Shown here piece by piece: positions 30,854 through 43,506 of a stretch of DNA of 64,000 bases. The first letter of the stretch is position 1, and each line of letters begins with the position of its first letter. The stretch is from NCBI GenBank assembly GCA_002682825.1, contig NOKP01000014.1:321559-385558 (forward strand), given 5' to 3'. A model generated the notes under the pieces. That model was given only the letters and a program-made list of their open reading frames with translations. It did not search any database and was not told the origin of the DNA. Origin of the DNA: Neonectria sp. B-13 (taxonomy: Eukaryota > Ascomycota > Sordariomycetes > Hypocreales > Nectriaceae). Both the position numbers and the translations under genes were made by a program.

Positions 30854-33800
30854 TTAACCCCCTCGACGTCGTCGCGTCTTCGTCGCCGGTGCTGTCGCCG
30901 TGTCGCTCTGCGCCTCCCGCTTCTTGGTCTGCTTCCTCGACCTCGGTGGTGGTGGCGGGTCGCTGTGAAGGTGTCCCACCTCGTCAATCGCAGTCGAATT
31001 CTCCCACTGAAGGCAGCGGTAGTTAGGTGGTTCGGGTGTCTTGTCGCGGATTCGCGAGCTCGTCCGCTTCGTCTCCTCCTTGTGTTCTGGTTCCTCGCTC
31101 TCCGCGAGATATGTCTTGCGATTCTCCATGTGCTTGGCGATTTTTTCCTTGTAGTTGAGCAGCTCCTTACGCAGTTTCAGCTCGTTGAACCCGCGCGGGT
31201 CGAGCCACTTGATGAGTTCATCGACGTGCTCCGGCTCTGAAATGTATCCCCACTGGCGCGCATTGTAGACACTAGTCTTACCCTCCTCCATCGCCTTCCG
31301 CTCGGGAACCGTCATGTCGAACTTGGCCTTGTACTCGTCCTGCAGATCCGACGGCAAGTCGATGTATCCCTCGCGCTCCAAATCGTCGGGTCCTTGCACC
31401 CAGATGCACGCGTTGGCGTATTGCGCCGAGGCCGTCGAGCTGTTCGGAAGTCCGCCATACGGCATGCCATTCCGCTCAAACCAATAGTACCTGTTCCAGA
31501 ACCTGTCCTTGCCCATGACTCGAGTTCGGGGGCAGTCGGCCTCGCGTAGGTCGTTGTCGAGAATAGCAATCTCGTCCTCGCACTTCTTGACCAGGTCCTC
31601 CTTCTTCTGGATATCCTTCAACAGCTTGATGAACTGCTTTGACTGGACCGGCGGCTTGGGAATCTTTTCAGCCTTGGCCTTCTCCTTTTCCTTTCGCGCT
31701 TGTTCCTCTTCGCGCTTCCGTTGCTTGGTGGACTGTGCTCGTCTCCGCTTTCTCCGTGCTGCACCATCCTCCTCAGTCTCTTCGTCGTCCTCCTCTTTAG
31801 ACATGAGCGACTCATCCACGTCAGTCATTTTGACATCCTCTTCAGCCTTGACGGGAGTCTGTGACGGCGAAGGGGGCATGTTGTCGGGCAGGAGAATCTT
31901 CCGCTGCTCATTCAGCTGTCGCAGATCCTCAACGCTAAGATGGGTCAGTCAGCATCGTTCCCGGTATTCTCTTGTAGAAAAAGCTTACCCTTGCTTCCGT
32001 TGTCGTTGCCAGTCAATCTTCTCCTTGCGGTAGGTCGTCATGGTTTCACTGCAGTCCTCCATGTAGCCCCGCATAGCCTTGGTCTCCGTAGTCAGCATGC
32101 AAATAATCTGCAATGCCTTGACGCGGAAGTTGACATTGAGCTCGGCATATGCCTGTCGCACCGTGTCCTGCGTAGGCTCGGTTTCGGCGGGGACAAGTTC
32201 GTACAAAAGCTCCTCGCAAGCCTCTTGTTGACGTTCGTCCTTGGATAACTGGTGAAGCAGTCCAACCATAATTCGTTCCCAGCCTCCGTTGGTGAAGTCG
32301 CGTTTTCGCAGGTGCTCGATCCAATCATAGTCCTTGAGGAGTTCCTCGGCACGGTGTTTCGTCTCGGCCTCAGCAGCTTCGCTCTCTGCCTCGGCGGCAG
32401 CTAACTCGGCGGCTAGCCGCTCGGCCTCTAGCTTCGCCATGCTGCTCCTGGTGGCACGCCCCACCGGTTTCGGCTCGGGCTCGGGGGTGGCTTCCTCGTT
32501 CTCCTCGCCTTCGTCTTCGTCTTCCTCGTCGCTGTCGTCCTCTTCAATCTCCGGCAGAGTGATGCGCACCTTACCACCGTCGGCCTCGGAGTCGACCAGG
32601 ATCTTGAGCACAGAACAGTGGATCTCATCAAAGAGTTGGACGGGGACTTGCTCAGACGTAACACACATGGTCTGGACAAAGTCGTCAAAGGTAAAGGAGT
32701 CAAGCTTGAAGACCTCGCAGTATACGTTGAGGGTATCCCAGGTCTCCAACAGGGGACCAATAGAGTCCATATCGATGCCGTTATCGACCGCATCTCCATT
32801 CTCCACCTGCACGGGTGGGTTCGCGCACAGGTACTTGAGCGGTGGGCGTTTGCGATCGTCCCGCGGATCGAGCTGCAGATCTTCAATGGGATACTTGGGA
32901 GGCGGAGGTGGTGGCGGTGGCGGAGTAGGTTCGCGCTGGGGAGGGCCTTGGTCGTGGTGGTTGAGCGGGTAGCTGAAGGGGTTGCCACCGTGAACAGGCA
33001 TATTGAGGGGCCACTTGAGGCCCTTGGAACCAGATCCAGTTTGGCTAGGCTTCGACTTGCCCTTGGGCGCTGGCTTCAGCTCCGGGAGACGCATGGGGCC
33101 CGAGTTGAGCGCTCCAGCAGGGCTGTGGCCGTTGGTTTCGTGGGGGAGGCTCGCACGTTTCTGAGCCTGAAGCTGCTTGCGCTCCTGGACCTTGGTGTCG
33201 TACCGGAGATGAGGCGGGACTCTCGTATCAATATGGTATTGGGCAGCGTACTCGTGCTTCACCAGCCAAGGGGCACCGTTCCACGCGTCGCGAGTCACGG
33301 TCTTCTTAATAAAAGACCGGAGCATGGCCTTGGTGAAGATGCCTCGATCGCGGCATATGTGTTCGTCTGTCACAATGGTCTCCGAGTCCGACTCCTTGAG
33401 GTTCACAGAGTACCGGGTTGTGCGCGGCGTCTGGGTGCCGTCGGGGTGGGTTCTGGCGCCAAAGCTGGTCTTGTCCCGGACCAGGCCGTGGACTCGATCT
33501 CCACCATTCATCGTGACAGTCACCTCCTCGCCGGGGTAGTAGTCGTGCTTGAACTCTTCGTAAATCTGGTCGACGAGGTTATCGAGGCGCGAAACTGTCT
33601 GGAATTGGACTTTGCGTAGAATGGGGCCCTTGAGAGCCTCGGGGAATGAGGCTTCAACCTCTTTGCCACCAGCAAGCTGTTTCCGATGGTGAGCGAGTGG
33701 ATGTGAGCGGAGACCGACAAGACAAACCTCGCTCTTGAAAGCCTCGAAGAAAGTCAAACCTGAATGCCCTGTAATCTGGTCGTTGAAGCGACGCTGTATC

Positions 33801-34162
33801 GGTTGGGTAAGCGAGAGGCCAGGGGTTGAAGTTGGAGCCAAGGTCATCGTACCTGTTTATAAAATTCCATGCTAGATTTGGTGTAAGCATATCAACAAAT
33901 CTCGGGGCAAAGATTCAAACTCACCGATTCAAATAGTCCTCATACGAGACGAATATCTCCCCCGTCTGGGGGATGTGCCAGACCTGAATCACAAATTAGG
34001 CGTTGCGCAAGCCTCCTGGAATTGGTAGTCGTACCTCGACATTGTCATCCTCGATTTCCGCCGGAGGCAGGAATTGGACGGGTTTCCGCTTGAACAGGAC
34101 CTAGACATAGGGCTCAGCTATTGCTCGGGGGCCGAGAACGGTGGCCGGGGAGGCAGTACCAT
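30854..34162 (-). CDS. ITC1: ITC1-like ISWI chromatin-remodelling subunit (WAC-DDT-WHIM)
   Basis: Accessory subunit of an ISWI (Isw2/ACF-type) remodeller, nuclear. I infer exon 1 as only ATG (34162-34160), joined to 34100-34035 (VLFKRKPVQFLPPAEIEDDN), then VWHIPQTGEIFVSYEDYLN, a tiny exon MEFYKQ (about 33880), RRFNDQITGHSGLTFFEAFK and, after an in-frame intron, VEASFPEALKGPILRKVQF: this is the WAC DNA-binding module. The DDT domain holds LLETWDTLNVYCEVFKLDSF and FDDFVQTMC. WHIM motifs follow (RVKALQIICMLT; MGKDRFWNRYYWFERNGMPY). The last intron is near 31990-31940 and a basic, coiled region precedes WHIM2/3. Stop at 30854. Apart from the very short first exon the structure is ordinary. An annotator working by open frames alone would split it in two. 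Confidence 0.88.
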
Positions 34163-36170
34163 GCTGGAAGAACGGCTCGCAACCAGTGTTGGAGTCCCAC
34201 GTCAAAGAAATCGTCTGCAAGGCTGAGACGCAGCCTCTCCCCCCACTAACAAGAATGAATCCAAAGGCGGCAGCGACGTCGCAGCATCGGCTCGGAGGAA
34301 GTGTAGGCGGACGCGGGGGCGGGTTGGGCGACGGGCGTGTCGCTCTCGTCGTCGTGTTGCGGTCGAAGCGGACACAAACGCGCGGGCGGGAATCGCGGGT
34401 TGGCCGGGGGGTGGTGGGTGTGCGGGAAACGGCGACTTACACGCGGCGAGGCGGGAAACGCGACAAGATGCAGAGGCCGCTGTCCCGGTGTAAGTGAAGC
34501 TCACGGCTCGTGGGTTTGTCGATGAGGGAACAATGGGGGGGCGCGGCGGCGGAGAGGGGGCAAAAGCGATGATGGAGGAGGGAAAGAAGAAGAAGCGGGC
34601 TGACGCGACGGGAGCAACGGCGAGGACAACCCGGGGGGGGGAGGAAGAAAAGCAGGAGCGTGGGTGGGTGTCCGTGTGGACGTGGGTTGGCGTTAGTGCG
34701 AAGTACCTGCTGGGAGCCAGTAACAGGCAGCGGCCGGGACGAGGAGAGCGGAAAACCGGGGTCCAAGGGCGATAGAGAGTACCGGACGGGAAACCTTGGT
34801 GTAGGTGCGACGACGCGTGGGAGAACAGGTACTGCGGGCGTACCGGTGCCATTGCCGCATGGGTCGCGGCGCCAGGTACCGCTAGCGATGGATCGATCAC
34901 CCATCAGCGTCGCGGAACGGCACCCGTCCGGATAGAACGAGAAGGGAATAACGAGGCCAGCGAGGAGGTCAACTACAACGGCTACGCCATCGGGCAGCTA
35001 AAGAATGCAGCGGAAGAAAGCACCATACGCCCATATCCAATATCAACCCGCGAATCCTCGCTCCCCCCAACTGGTTCCCAAAAGATTGGCACCCCCTGGT
35101 CCAAAAAACCCGGCCGGCACCACAGCTCACTAACACCCACTGACACGCCCCCGCCCCCCCCTTCCCCGGCGGCGCGGCGCTTCCCTTGCTTCCCTCCTCC
35201 TCCGCCATCCATCCATCAAACCAGGCGCCTCGCAACTTCACCTCCTCCACTCCGCCAGACCACTCTCCCCGGCCACCACCACCAGCTATTCCCTCCGTTC
35301 ACGCACGTTCTTGGGCTCATTCTGCTCGTCGCCGCTCGCCGATTTCAACGTCGCCCGAACCGTCTTTTTTCCGTCATTCCTCGTCCAGATATTCCCATCC
35401 ATGTCCAATCGCAATTGTGCCCCGTTGTCCAGGTGGGCCGCTGGCCAAAACCGCCTCCTCCAGGACCGCGTTTCCGGACGTGTCGAGCTGTCCGCCCACA
35501 ACGCCCGGCATGCACTTTTAACTGTTCAGCTAGGTCTACAGTGGTGCAGAGAGCATCGGCAGACGTCGGAATCAAGCTCAATAAAGCCTGCGTCCTCATA
35601 ATCCTGCGATATCACTCGTCGCGGACCCTGTAAATCTTTAATTCAGCCGCGTCTTCTCGGCGTGCATGACATGTCCCAGCGTGCAACTAGTTTCTCCTTT
35701 CCAGGCGTCTCATCCTCTTCCGAATGACACGTTGTGCACCCTTCCACTTCCAGCAAGCACTCCAGAATTCACTGGGTCTCAAATGAGGTCCATTGGCAAC
35801 AGTGCAGACCCATATCCTGGATTGAGGTTGTTAGCCCCAAAAATGGCCCTCAGCCTTGCGTCTCACGTGGAATCGTCTCCACAATTACCCAATTTAGGCT
35901 CGCTGACTCATCTGCCGTGCCCAAAACTGGCTTCACGAATCAGATGCCGGCTGGGCATTCAGTTAGGAAACCCATCAAACGGAAACCCAATGATCAACAA
36001 TGGGGAATCAACTTGATTCACTTGCTTCAATACAGCACGTCACTCTTGCTCTTCACAGCGATGAATGTAAAAATCTCTGTTTCGGGGTATCACTCACGGC
36101 AAACCCGCAATCAGGGCTGGAGGGGTGGCAATATAAACACCATCCACCAGTCTAGTTAATGCATGAAACA
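34163..36170. other. 2-kb intergenic region between ITC1 and ALG8 3' end
   Basis: The left part (34163-34900) is G-rich on the plus strand, hence C- and T-rich on the ITC1 strand, fitting its promoter and leader. No convincing gene in the rest; several open frames are low-complexity only. Confidence 0.45.
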
Positions 36171-37883
36171 TCATGCGGTAAAGTACACGACCATGTATCC
36201 CACCCAGCTGCCGACGACCCCTATCGCCGAGTATGCGCTCGTAAACATCAATGGGATAAACTCGTAGGCCTTGCCAAAGAAGATTTGGTGCAGCAGCGAG
36301 CAGTATAGGATGAGCGGCACGCTCACCGCAATGTACAGCGTGCTGAACCGATCCAGCAGGAAGAATCTCGGCTTATTCGAGGCTGGTGCCAGGCGATCAA
36401 AGGCCATGAGGAACACAATCAGCCAGAGAATGGTGTACACAGTCTTAATGGGGAACTCTGCTGGCGTGAACAAGAGCGGGAACAGAGACACATGTCCTGC
36501 CACGGCCAGCGGTCGGAAAGCTCCCAAGTGTCGTCGGTCTCGCAGGGCAATAAGACTAAAGGGGATGATGACCAGGAGAATGGCCTTTTCGTGAACATGC
36601 CATCCAAACAGGAAAGATGCGTAGCCACACAGCGTGACAGCGCCGATGAAGTTCTCCCAGGTAGGCTGCCGGAACAGCTTAATCAGCGGCAGCAACTGGA
36701 AAAACAGTGTCAGGGCAAAGCACGTCCTAGGGCTGATCTCGGGTAACACGGCGAATGCAGTGTCACCGACTAGACCGCGGGTCACGCTCTGCAACGCTCC
36801 CTCATTGACTGCCAGGCCGAGGCGCGGGGCAACTAGTACCAGTTAGTTTTCTGCAGTCCTGACCATGGGAACAATGACTTACGGTGGATCAAAACGCGAT
36901 CCGCAAACGAGTACAGGGCCCAGATGTTCGGTGCCCAGTACGCATGGCAGAGCCCCCGCGAGAAGGGGAACAGTCTGCTGAGAAGCTGGGGGATCTGCTC
37001 CATCGCGACAAAGGGCCCAAAGGCGGCCCCGAAGATACCCCCGATGCCCAGCCCGAGCTTGATGCAGTTGAGGAAGCGAATCCGGAAGATGGACTTGGCG
37101 GAAAGGCAGTAGGCGCGCAGGAGAAAGATAAAGTACGCGGGCGCCAGGTACAGGTAAATGTGCTTGAAGCACAGCAGCGTCGCGAAGACGAGCCCGCTGG
37201 ACAGCAACGTCGCCTTGCAACGCGCCAGCACAAGCGACAGCACCAGGATGCCGTACATGAAGCCATTGTACTGGAAGTGGATGTGGTCGATGATCAGGAG
37301 GCCCGGGGACAGGATGACGGACAGGGCGGCGACGTGGGCGGCGCGCTTCGAGGCCGGCGGCGTCGAGTCGATGAAGAATTGCAGGGCGACGACGAGGACG
37401 AGCTCGGTGACGAGGACGGAGGTGCGCTGGAAGTAGACGGTCTGCCAGCTGTCGTAGTCGAGGTTATAGAGGCGCACCATGAGGGGGTCGATGAGGCGGG
37501 CGACGTGGGCGAGGACCCATTCGAAGTAGGCGAAGAAGGGGGGGTAGTCGAGGGTCCATTCCGACGTCTTCTCGAAGTACCAGTCCTTGAGGGAGAGGCT
37601 CTGGGTGATGGCGAGCCAATTGCGATGGACTTCGAAGTCGGTGGATTTGCTGTGGCAGACGGAGTTAGCATGGTGGTTTCTTGGTCGACTGTTTCGCGTC
37701 GGTTGTGGTTTGCGCCGTCCGAGCAAGCCGCGCGAGTGGGCAAGGTTAAGCTGACGATGCTTGAGAGAGCAAAGCAAGACAAGGCAAGCAAGACAGGACA
37801 ACTCACTAAGCCGGGAACAGGAGGACCTTGAAGGCGGCTGCCACAAGGGCGCACTGCGTCAGCGTCGGGTAGGACTCTGCCAT
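36171..37883 (-). CDS. ALG8: ALG8-type dolichyl-phosphate-glucose glucosyltransferase, 3 exons
   Basis: Start ATG at 37883 ([20 protein letters not shown]). An intron at about 37805-37654 joins FPAY to [18 protein letters not shown], the conserved lumenal loop 1 of the ALG6/ALG8 family. [14 protein letters not shown] is the hallmark that distinguishes ALG8. After [16 protein letters not shown] and [16 protein letters not shown] a second intron (about 36881-36835) leads to [19 protein letters not shown] and the C-terminal membrane segments. The enzyme sits in the ER membrane and adds the second glucose, in alpha-1,3 linkage, to Glc1Man9GlcNAc2-PP-dolichol during N-glycan assembly, with dolichyl-phosphate glucose as donor. 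About ten or more hydrophobic segments; no defects seen. Confidence 0.93.
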
Positions 37884-38729
37884 GATCAGTGTCGGTGCCT
37901 CAGCCTCAACCTCATGGCATCGAATGCACAAGTCTGGAGAAAGGTCAAAGGTGCTGTACAGTGTGTGCCAAGCGCATACGGAACCAGCCAGGCAAATAAA
38001 TCACCACCTGAGGAGAGATTGGTTGTGGATCCTGGAATGGCCTAGCTCCGGTGGCCCAAGCTTCCAGAAAGGTGGCCGTTTCCTTTTCCTGGGGCAGTCA
38101 CGCAGTTCCCACCAATCATCAAGCTCCCCTGCCACCCCCCCAGCTTTAAGCCACGGTTGCGAGTCTAAGCCACAGGCTCCCCGGTGAATGGCGCCCGAGG
38201 CTGAGAGGAGCGATCTCGCGTGTGGCTTCATTCCAACCTTGTGTTATGTTCTATTGTCCGAGGGATTGCGAGAAACAGCGGCTGTCTTCGAGCTACAGGC
38301 AGGTTTAAAACTCGATGCATCAATTGAAAGCCCAACTCCCAGCTTCACCGAATTTTTCCCTCCCATCGCAAAAAGCTAGCCCTATCTTACGCGTCCGCTG
38401 GTCGATAACCAAGGCTGGGCTTTTCCAGGGTCTCCATATCGTACCTTACCTGTTAGTAGTGCAAAGTGTCCTTACACCTCTGGCCTCTTTTCGTCTTCTC
38501 TCAGCCTTGCCTGTGGCATCCTCCGACCTCCGTTTCCCTTCTCCCTCGTACCATTTCCGCCGACCCGCTCGACCACGAAAGCCCCGGGCTCCTTCTTGTA
38601 CGAGTTTCTCCTTCTGATACGCATTTTGCCCGTTGATCGGCCTCTTGGTTGTTTCCTGGTTGTTCTCCTTTCGACCTTTAATTCCTGCCACGGCGGCCAG
38701 AGAGCAAAAGCCACAGCTCCGATCTCGCC
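37884..38729. promoter_or_regulatory. Divergent promoter region, ALG8 / lectin receptor
   Basis: About 850 bases lie between two divergent starts of secretory-pathway genes. The right half is C- and T-rich toward the lectin ATG. The arrangement would allow shared regulation, for example by ER stress, but no specific UPR element was identified by eye. Confidence 0.45.
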
Positions 38730-40043
38730 ATGCGTCTCGACTTCACCCTCAGTGCGCTGCTGGCAGCAAGCCTGGCGCAGGCCCAGTACCTGATCAGCGA
38801 GCTCAGTTTTGGCCATGCCGGGAGAATAAGCCCTGCAGAGAGCCGCGGCCAGATCCCCAACTTCGCGCTCCAAGGCACCCCCCAGATGCCCGAGGTCCTC
38901 TCCAACCGAATCATCCTCACGCCGATCGCGCCCGGCAACCAGCGCGGCGCCGTCTGGTCGTCGCAGACCCTGACGAAGCCCCAGTGGATCGCCGATGTCG
39001 ACTTCCGCGTCAACGGACCCGACCGCGGCGGCGGCAACCTCAACATCTGGCTCGTCCGCGGCGGGCCCGGCGCCGTCGGCTCCAGCAGCATCTACACAGT
39101 CGGCAAGTTCGATGGCCTCGCCCTCGTCATCGACAAGCAGGGCAGCGGCGGCGGCATGATCCGTGGCTACCTCAACGACGGGTCCACCGACTACAGCAGC
39201 AAGCAGCGCGTCGAGGAGTTGGCCTTTGGCCACTGTGCCTACAACTACCGGAACCTCGGCCGGCCGTCCCAGGTCAAGCTGCGCCAGTCGGCCAGCTCGT
39301 TCCGTGTCGAGATCGACGGCCAGCTCTGCTTCGAGACCACCAAGTTCAGCATCCCCTCGGGCTATCAGTTCGGTATCACGGCCGCCACCCCGGACACCCC
39401 CGACTCCTTCGAGGTGTTCAAGCTGGTCGTCATGTCGGAGAACACCGAGACCAACAGCAACAGCAACAACGGAAACAACAACAACGCCAACAACGCCAGG
39501 GGGCAGCAGTCGCCCAACAAGAACCCTCCCAGCAACAACAACGCCGCCCGCAACGACGCCTATGGCGACGGCGAGCTGGCCGACGAGGACCCGGACGTCT
39601 TCATAACCTCCAAGACGCAATTCCAGGACCTGCACAACCGCCTCCAGAGCACCAACCACCAGCTCTCCGCCCTGCACCGCGTGGCCTCGCGCCACCAGCA
39701 GCAGGACGAGAAGCGCCACGAAGAGCTCTCCCAGCTCATCGGCCAGCTGCGCGGCGACCTGCGCAAGATCGACGAGATCACCGAGCTGCAGAGCCGCATC
39801 ACCGACCTCGACAAGGAGATCCAGGGCCTCCGCCGCGAGCTCACCCGCAAGTTCCAGGCCAACGAGCGCTCCGTCAAGGCCGTCCTCTCCGACCACCACT
39901 CCTCGCTCTCCGAGGCCGTCCTCGAGAGGACCCCCGGTCACCGCTTCCTCATCTTCGTCTTCTTCGGCACCCAGGGCCTCCTCATCGCCGCCTACGTCAT
40001 CTACAAGCGCCGCCGCAACAGCATGCCCAAGAAGTACTTGTAG
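38730..40043 (+). CDS. L-type lectin cargo receptor (EMP46/47, ERGIC-53 family)
   Basis: Single-exon gene of 437 aa. Signal peptide MRLDFTLSALLAASLAQAQ, then a legume-type lectin domain (about 20-235): ISELSFGHAG, RIILTPIAPGNQRGAVWS, WIADVDFRVNGPDRGGGNLN, GKFDGLALVIDKQG and CAYNYRNLGRPSQVKLRQ. A long Asn-rich spacer (repeats of NSNNGNNNN type) leads to a coiled coil (about 290-385) that should drive oligomerisation, then one membrane segment (FLIFVFFGTQGLLIAAYVIY) and a short cytosolic tail ending KKYL, a dilysine COPI retrieval signal. It cycles between ER and Golgi as a receptor for glycoprotein export. The product fits with the adjacent ALG8 gene in the glycoprotein pathway. Confidence 0.93.
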   Translation: MRLDFTLSALLAASLAQAQYLISELSFGHAGRISPAESRGQIPNFALQGTPQMPEVLSNRIILTPIAPGNQRGAVWSSQTLTKPQWIADVDFRVNGPDRGGGNLNIWLVRGGPGAVGSSSIYTVGKFDGLALVIDKQGSGGGMIRGYLNDGSTDYSSKQRVEELAFGHCAYNYRNLGRPSQVKLRQSASSFRVEIDGQLCFETTKFSIPSGYQFGITAATPDTPDSFEVFKLVVMSENTETNSNSNNGNNNNANNARGQQSPNKNPPSNNNAARNDAYGDGELADEDPDVFITSKTQFQDLHNRLQSTNHQLSALHRVASRHQQQDEKRHEELSQLIGQLRGDLRKIDEITELQSRITDLDKEIQGLRRELTRKFQANERSVKAVLSDHHSSLSEAVLERTPGHRFLIFVFFGTQGLLIAAYVIYKRRRNSMPKKYL

Positions 40044-40470
40044 GGGGACTTGGATGTTCTTCTGCGTCAGCGATAATATAGAGAGAAGAGATGGAAGAGC
40101 GATTGTCATGGGTAGTTCGGCGGGTGTGTTATCAGCGTAATGATTCAAGGCCATATCACACTCCCCATTTTTGCGTTGGCCCTTGTTTCTTGTACATTAC
40201 ATGCAATGGCTGCACATGAGGAGAGATACATGTTTGGGTAGTAATGAGCATGAATAACTTCACCGTCAAGTCGCCATCAACACGACGTTCCCAGTCCGGA
40301 TTCAAAGTGTTGCATTCTAGTGGTTCCCAAACTACCTATGATTTAAAAAACCATGCCAACTCGCTCTACTTGAAAACCCATGTCGCAAAGACGAAAAATA
40401 GACCCATCTACCTGGATCTCCTTGTACCCAAACCAGCCGAAAAAGAAAACCTAGCTCAAAAAGCACATGG
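40044..40470. other. Convergent spacer
   Basis: It contains the two 3' UTRs of the lectin and peptidase genes. No further feature seen. Confidence 0.4.
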
Positions 40471-42371
40471 TCAGATCTTCTCAAAATTCCCATTGATCAC
40501 ATCCAGCAGGTCCTCGCCCTTGGGCGCCTCGGCCGAGATGTTCTCATGCCCGTCCTCCGTGACGAGGATGTCGTCCTCGATCCGCACGCCGCCGACGTCG
40601 TAGTAGGCCTCGAGAACGTCGCGGTCGATGAACTTGGCGTGTGCGGCGTTGGTGAGGAAGTAGCCCTCGATAAAGGGGCGGCAGAAGTAACTGGCAAATA
40701 CGTGTTAGTGGGTGAGCATCGCAAACAGCGGACAACGGGTGGAAGCAGGTGGAAACAAGAAGAACTTACATCCCCGGCTCAACCGTCACAATCATGTTCG
40801 GTCGGAGAGCCTGCCGTCCTCTGTAAGGCGGCGGCGCAGCGGCCATGCGTCGCAACGCACTCAACGTCGTCGGCGTCACCATCTCGCGCTTCCCGCCCTC
40901 GATGTGGAAGCTCTCGCGCATCAACAGACGCTCGACGCCCGTTACGTCATGGACCTCCAGCCCAACGTGGTGTCCGAGACCATGCGGGAAGAAGGCGGCC
41001 ACGGTACCGGCCTTTTGGATCTCGTCGAAGCCGCCGTGGAGGATACCCAGCTTCAGCAGGCCCCGGATGGCCACGTCGGCCGCGTGGAGATGGAGCGCGT
41101 AGAAGACGCAGCCCGGGCGGATGCGGGCAATGCATTCATCCTGCATGCGCTGGACGATGGCGTGGATGTCGGCGGCCTCGGGGGTGAAGGACCCCGAGAT
41201 GGGCAGTGTGCGGGTGATGTCACTGGCGTAGCACTGCCACTCGCAGCCGGCATCGACAACGACGAGCTGCTTCCCCGCGAGGGGCTGGTCGTTGCTGTCG
41301 TAGTGAAGCGTCGAGGCGTTGACGCCAGCGCCAGCAATGATGGGATACGCCTGTGCATGGGCACCGCGAGCAGTGCACTCGGAAATGAGGACGGCCTCGA
41401 TGTCCTGCTCATTTCGCATGGTCAGGAGGCGCTCGGCAACGGCGCGGTGGGCAGCGGATGAGATGAGGGCGGCGCGACGGATAAGCGCCACCTCGTAGTC
41501 CGTCTTGACGACGCGGGCCTGGTCCATAGCCGGACGCAGCTTGGAGTAGTTGATGTGCGTCTGGCCACGGGGCCGGTCGGTCAGCTTCGGGGGGACCTGA
41601 TCGGGATGGAGGATGTAGAGCGTGGTAGCCGGACGGAGCTGGCTGTGAAGGAACTTGGACAGCTGGGCCGTGTAGCGGACATCGTCGACGTCGTAGCGAC
41701 GCATGGCCTCCGCGGCGTCCGGTGTGGCACCATACCAGAGGACCTGTCGCGGCTCGACATACGGGATCCAGAGGGTGAGGCGGTCAGTAGCGATTTCGTA
41801 AGTAACGGCGCAGTCTGGGAAGTCGGCGCCAGTCAAGTAGTAGAAGCTGTTTGGCCCGGTCAGAGTGATGAAACGAGGGAGTCCAGAGGAGACGGGGGAG
41901 ATGCGGGCGTACTATCTGCGCTGCTTGAAAGGCGGCGACTGGTCCGAGTCCTCGTAGAGGCGGGTTGGCTCGCCGGGGAGGTAGATGAGGCCATCACTGA
42001 CACCAAGCTCGGCCGCGACTTTGCGAGCATGGAGTTTAGCTGTGCGAGGTGTTAGCAACCTGTTTCATAGTTCATGTCTGCAAAGAAGGCCAAAAGATGG
42101 TCGCATACCGGGATACTTGTTGCGGCTGCTTGTGGTACTGCTCTCGAGATCGTCGCCCGTCTTAACCTCAACACACCTGTACGCCGCGTTAGCTCCACTG
42201 GCCTCAAGCGGGATGGCTCAACAGGGCTTCTCACAGCGCATCAAACTCGTCCTCCAGCACCAGCTCGTAGTCGAGGTTGCTGGGTGCATCGGCACGTGCT
42301 GGAGCTGAAGCCGGACCTGGCTCTTTGGTGGTGGCCTCCCCGCAAACGGGCCTCGGCAGCTGCGTAGCCAT
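40471..42371 (-). CDS. Xaa-Pro aminopeptidase/prolidase (M24B), 5 exons
   Basis: The start ATG at 42371 gives [20 protein letters not shown]. Introns (42234 to about 42180; about 42105 to 42040; about 41908 to 41848; about 40775 to 40693) join to [47 protein letters not shown] and finally [15 protein letters not shown]. The pita-bread metallopeptidase core keeps the five metal ligands: [32 protein letters not shown], the VEPGIY glutamate and VRIEDDILV. The enzyme removes N-terminal residues before proline or splits Xaa-Pro dipeptides, with two Mn ions, in the cytosol. The N-terminal 70 residues, made from two small exons, are not conserved in family members, so an internal start is possible. 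Apart from that the protein is complete. Confidence 0.9.
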
Positions 42372-43506
42372 GGCTCCTTGCCCCTCTCGCGTCTTTTTCC
42401 AGCGGTTCCTTTAAATAGACAACAGACAGACACAATGTAAGCAGTAGGCTTAGATGGTGACGGAGAAACGTTGGCCGCCGGTCTTGAAGCTCAACAAAGC
42501 GATGTCGTCAGCGGGTGAGTAGATGAGTCGGTTGAGCATGGCCCAAGTACAGATTAGCGGCAGACAGGGCGTCCATCGCTATCGCAGCGCTGCGGGTGAC
42601 TTGCTTACCTGAGCTTAGCGGCAAAGCGTTCCAGGAGACACGATAAAGATAAGAGCTTCAACAATGGGCATGCGGTACGAAGTTACAGTGATACAGAGCT
42701 ACAGGGGCTCAGACTATGTGCTAGGACAAGCTGTACCTCCCTATCACGCTTCGTATATCTAACTATTAGAGGCTTTAGACTAGAGTTGACCCTTTCCCCA
42801 CTAAGAAGCGACCGCGAAGACCGGCATCGTCTCACCCGGCGGGTCTCTCCGGCCACATCCACTTCCACTGCGCGCCCGCTCGGAAGCTCCGTGCCGGATT
42901 TGTCGGACGTAGCACTGTGCACGGTGCCGAATCGGCTGCTCTAGTTGACCGGTCCGTCGGTCAACCTATCTGTCGATCCCGTCAGCCCATGCTCGGTCTG
43001 ACTCGTTCACGTCTCGACAACGGAAGGGACAGGTCTAGCAATGGCTTGCCGAGTTCATGATATGCAACGTAGAGTCAATGGGTGTTTGATGGTCAACAGA
43101 TGTATCATAATTATATCTACATTTAGATCCAGTCCCCATCTCTCGTCAAATACATCAACTATCCAAAGTCCATCATCTCCACTCCAATTCATAATTCCCC
43201 TCCCTCCAGTTCGTCCGTCATCATTCCCAAGAGACAATCCCGCTTGCTTTCCTATATACACCCCCAAAATGGTTGCTCCGTCTATTTGCCAGGTTCCTCT
43301 AAGCAATGCCGCCGTTTTTTTGACCTTGCAGTGGCGTTCCGTATCCCAACCCTTCTTCTTCTTCTTCCTCGTCCTCCTCTCTACCACTTCCTGCTCTGTC
43401 TCTTCCCTTTCTCTTCCTCTGCGTCTCCGTCTCACCTCACATGCGCAAAAGTATCCGGCGCCCGCACGCCTCCCGTGTCGTAAAATGGGTATCAATGTAG
43501 CGACCG
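42372..43506. other. Intergenic, no gene recognised
   Basis: Holds the promoter of the peptidase at its left and the 3' UTR of the transcription factor at its right. Reading frames present are low-complexity. No RNA gene seen. Confidence 0.4.

Noticed and set aside
38472..40154. Long open frames antisense and in other frames to the lectin receptor (up to 560 codons)
   Set aside because: GC-rich third positions of the real gene keep the other frames open; translations are compositionally biased and the true frame has a full lectin domain, membrane span and KKYL tail.
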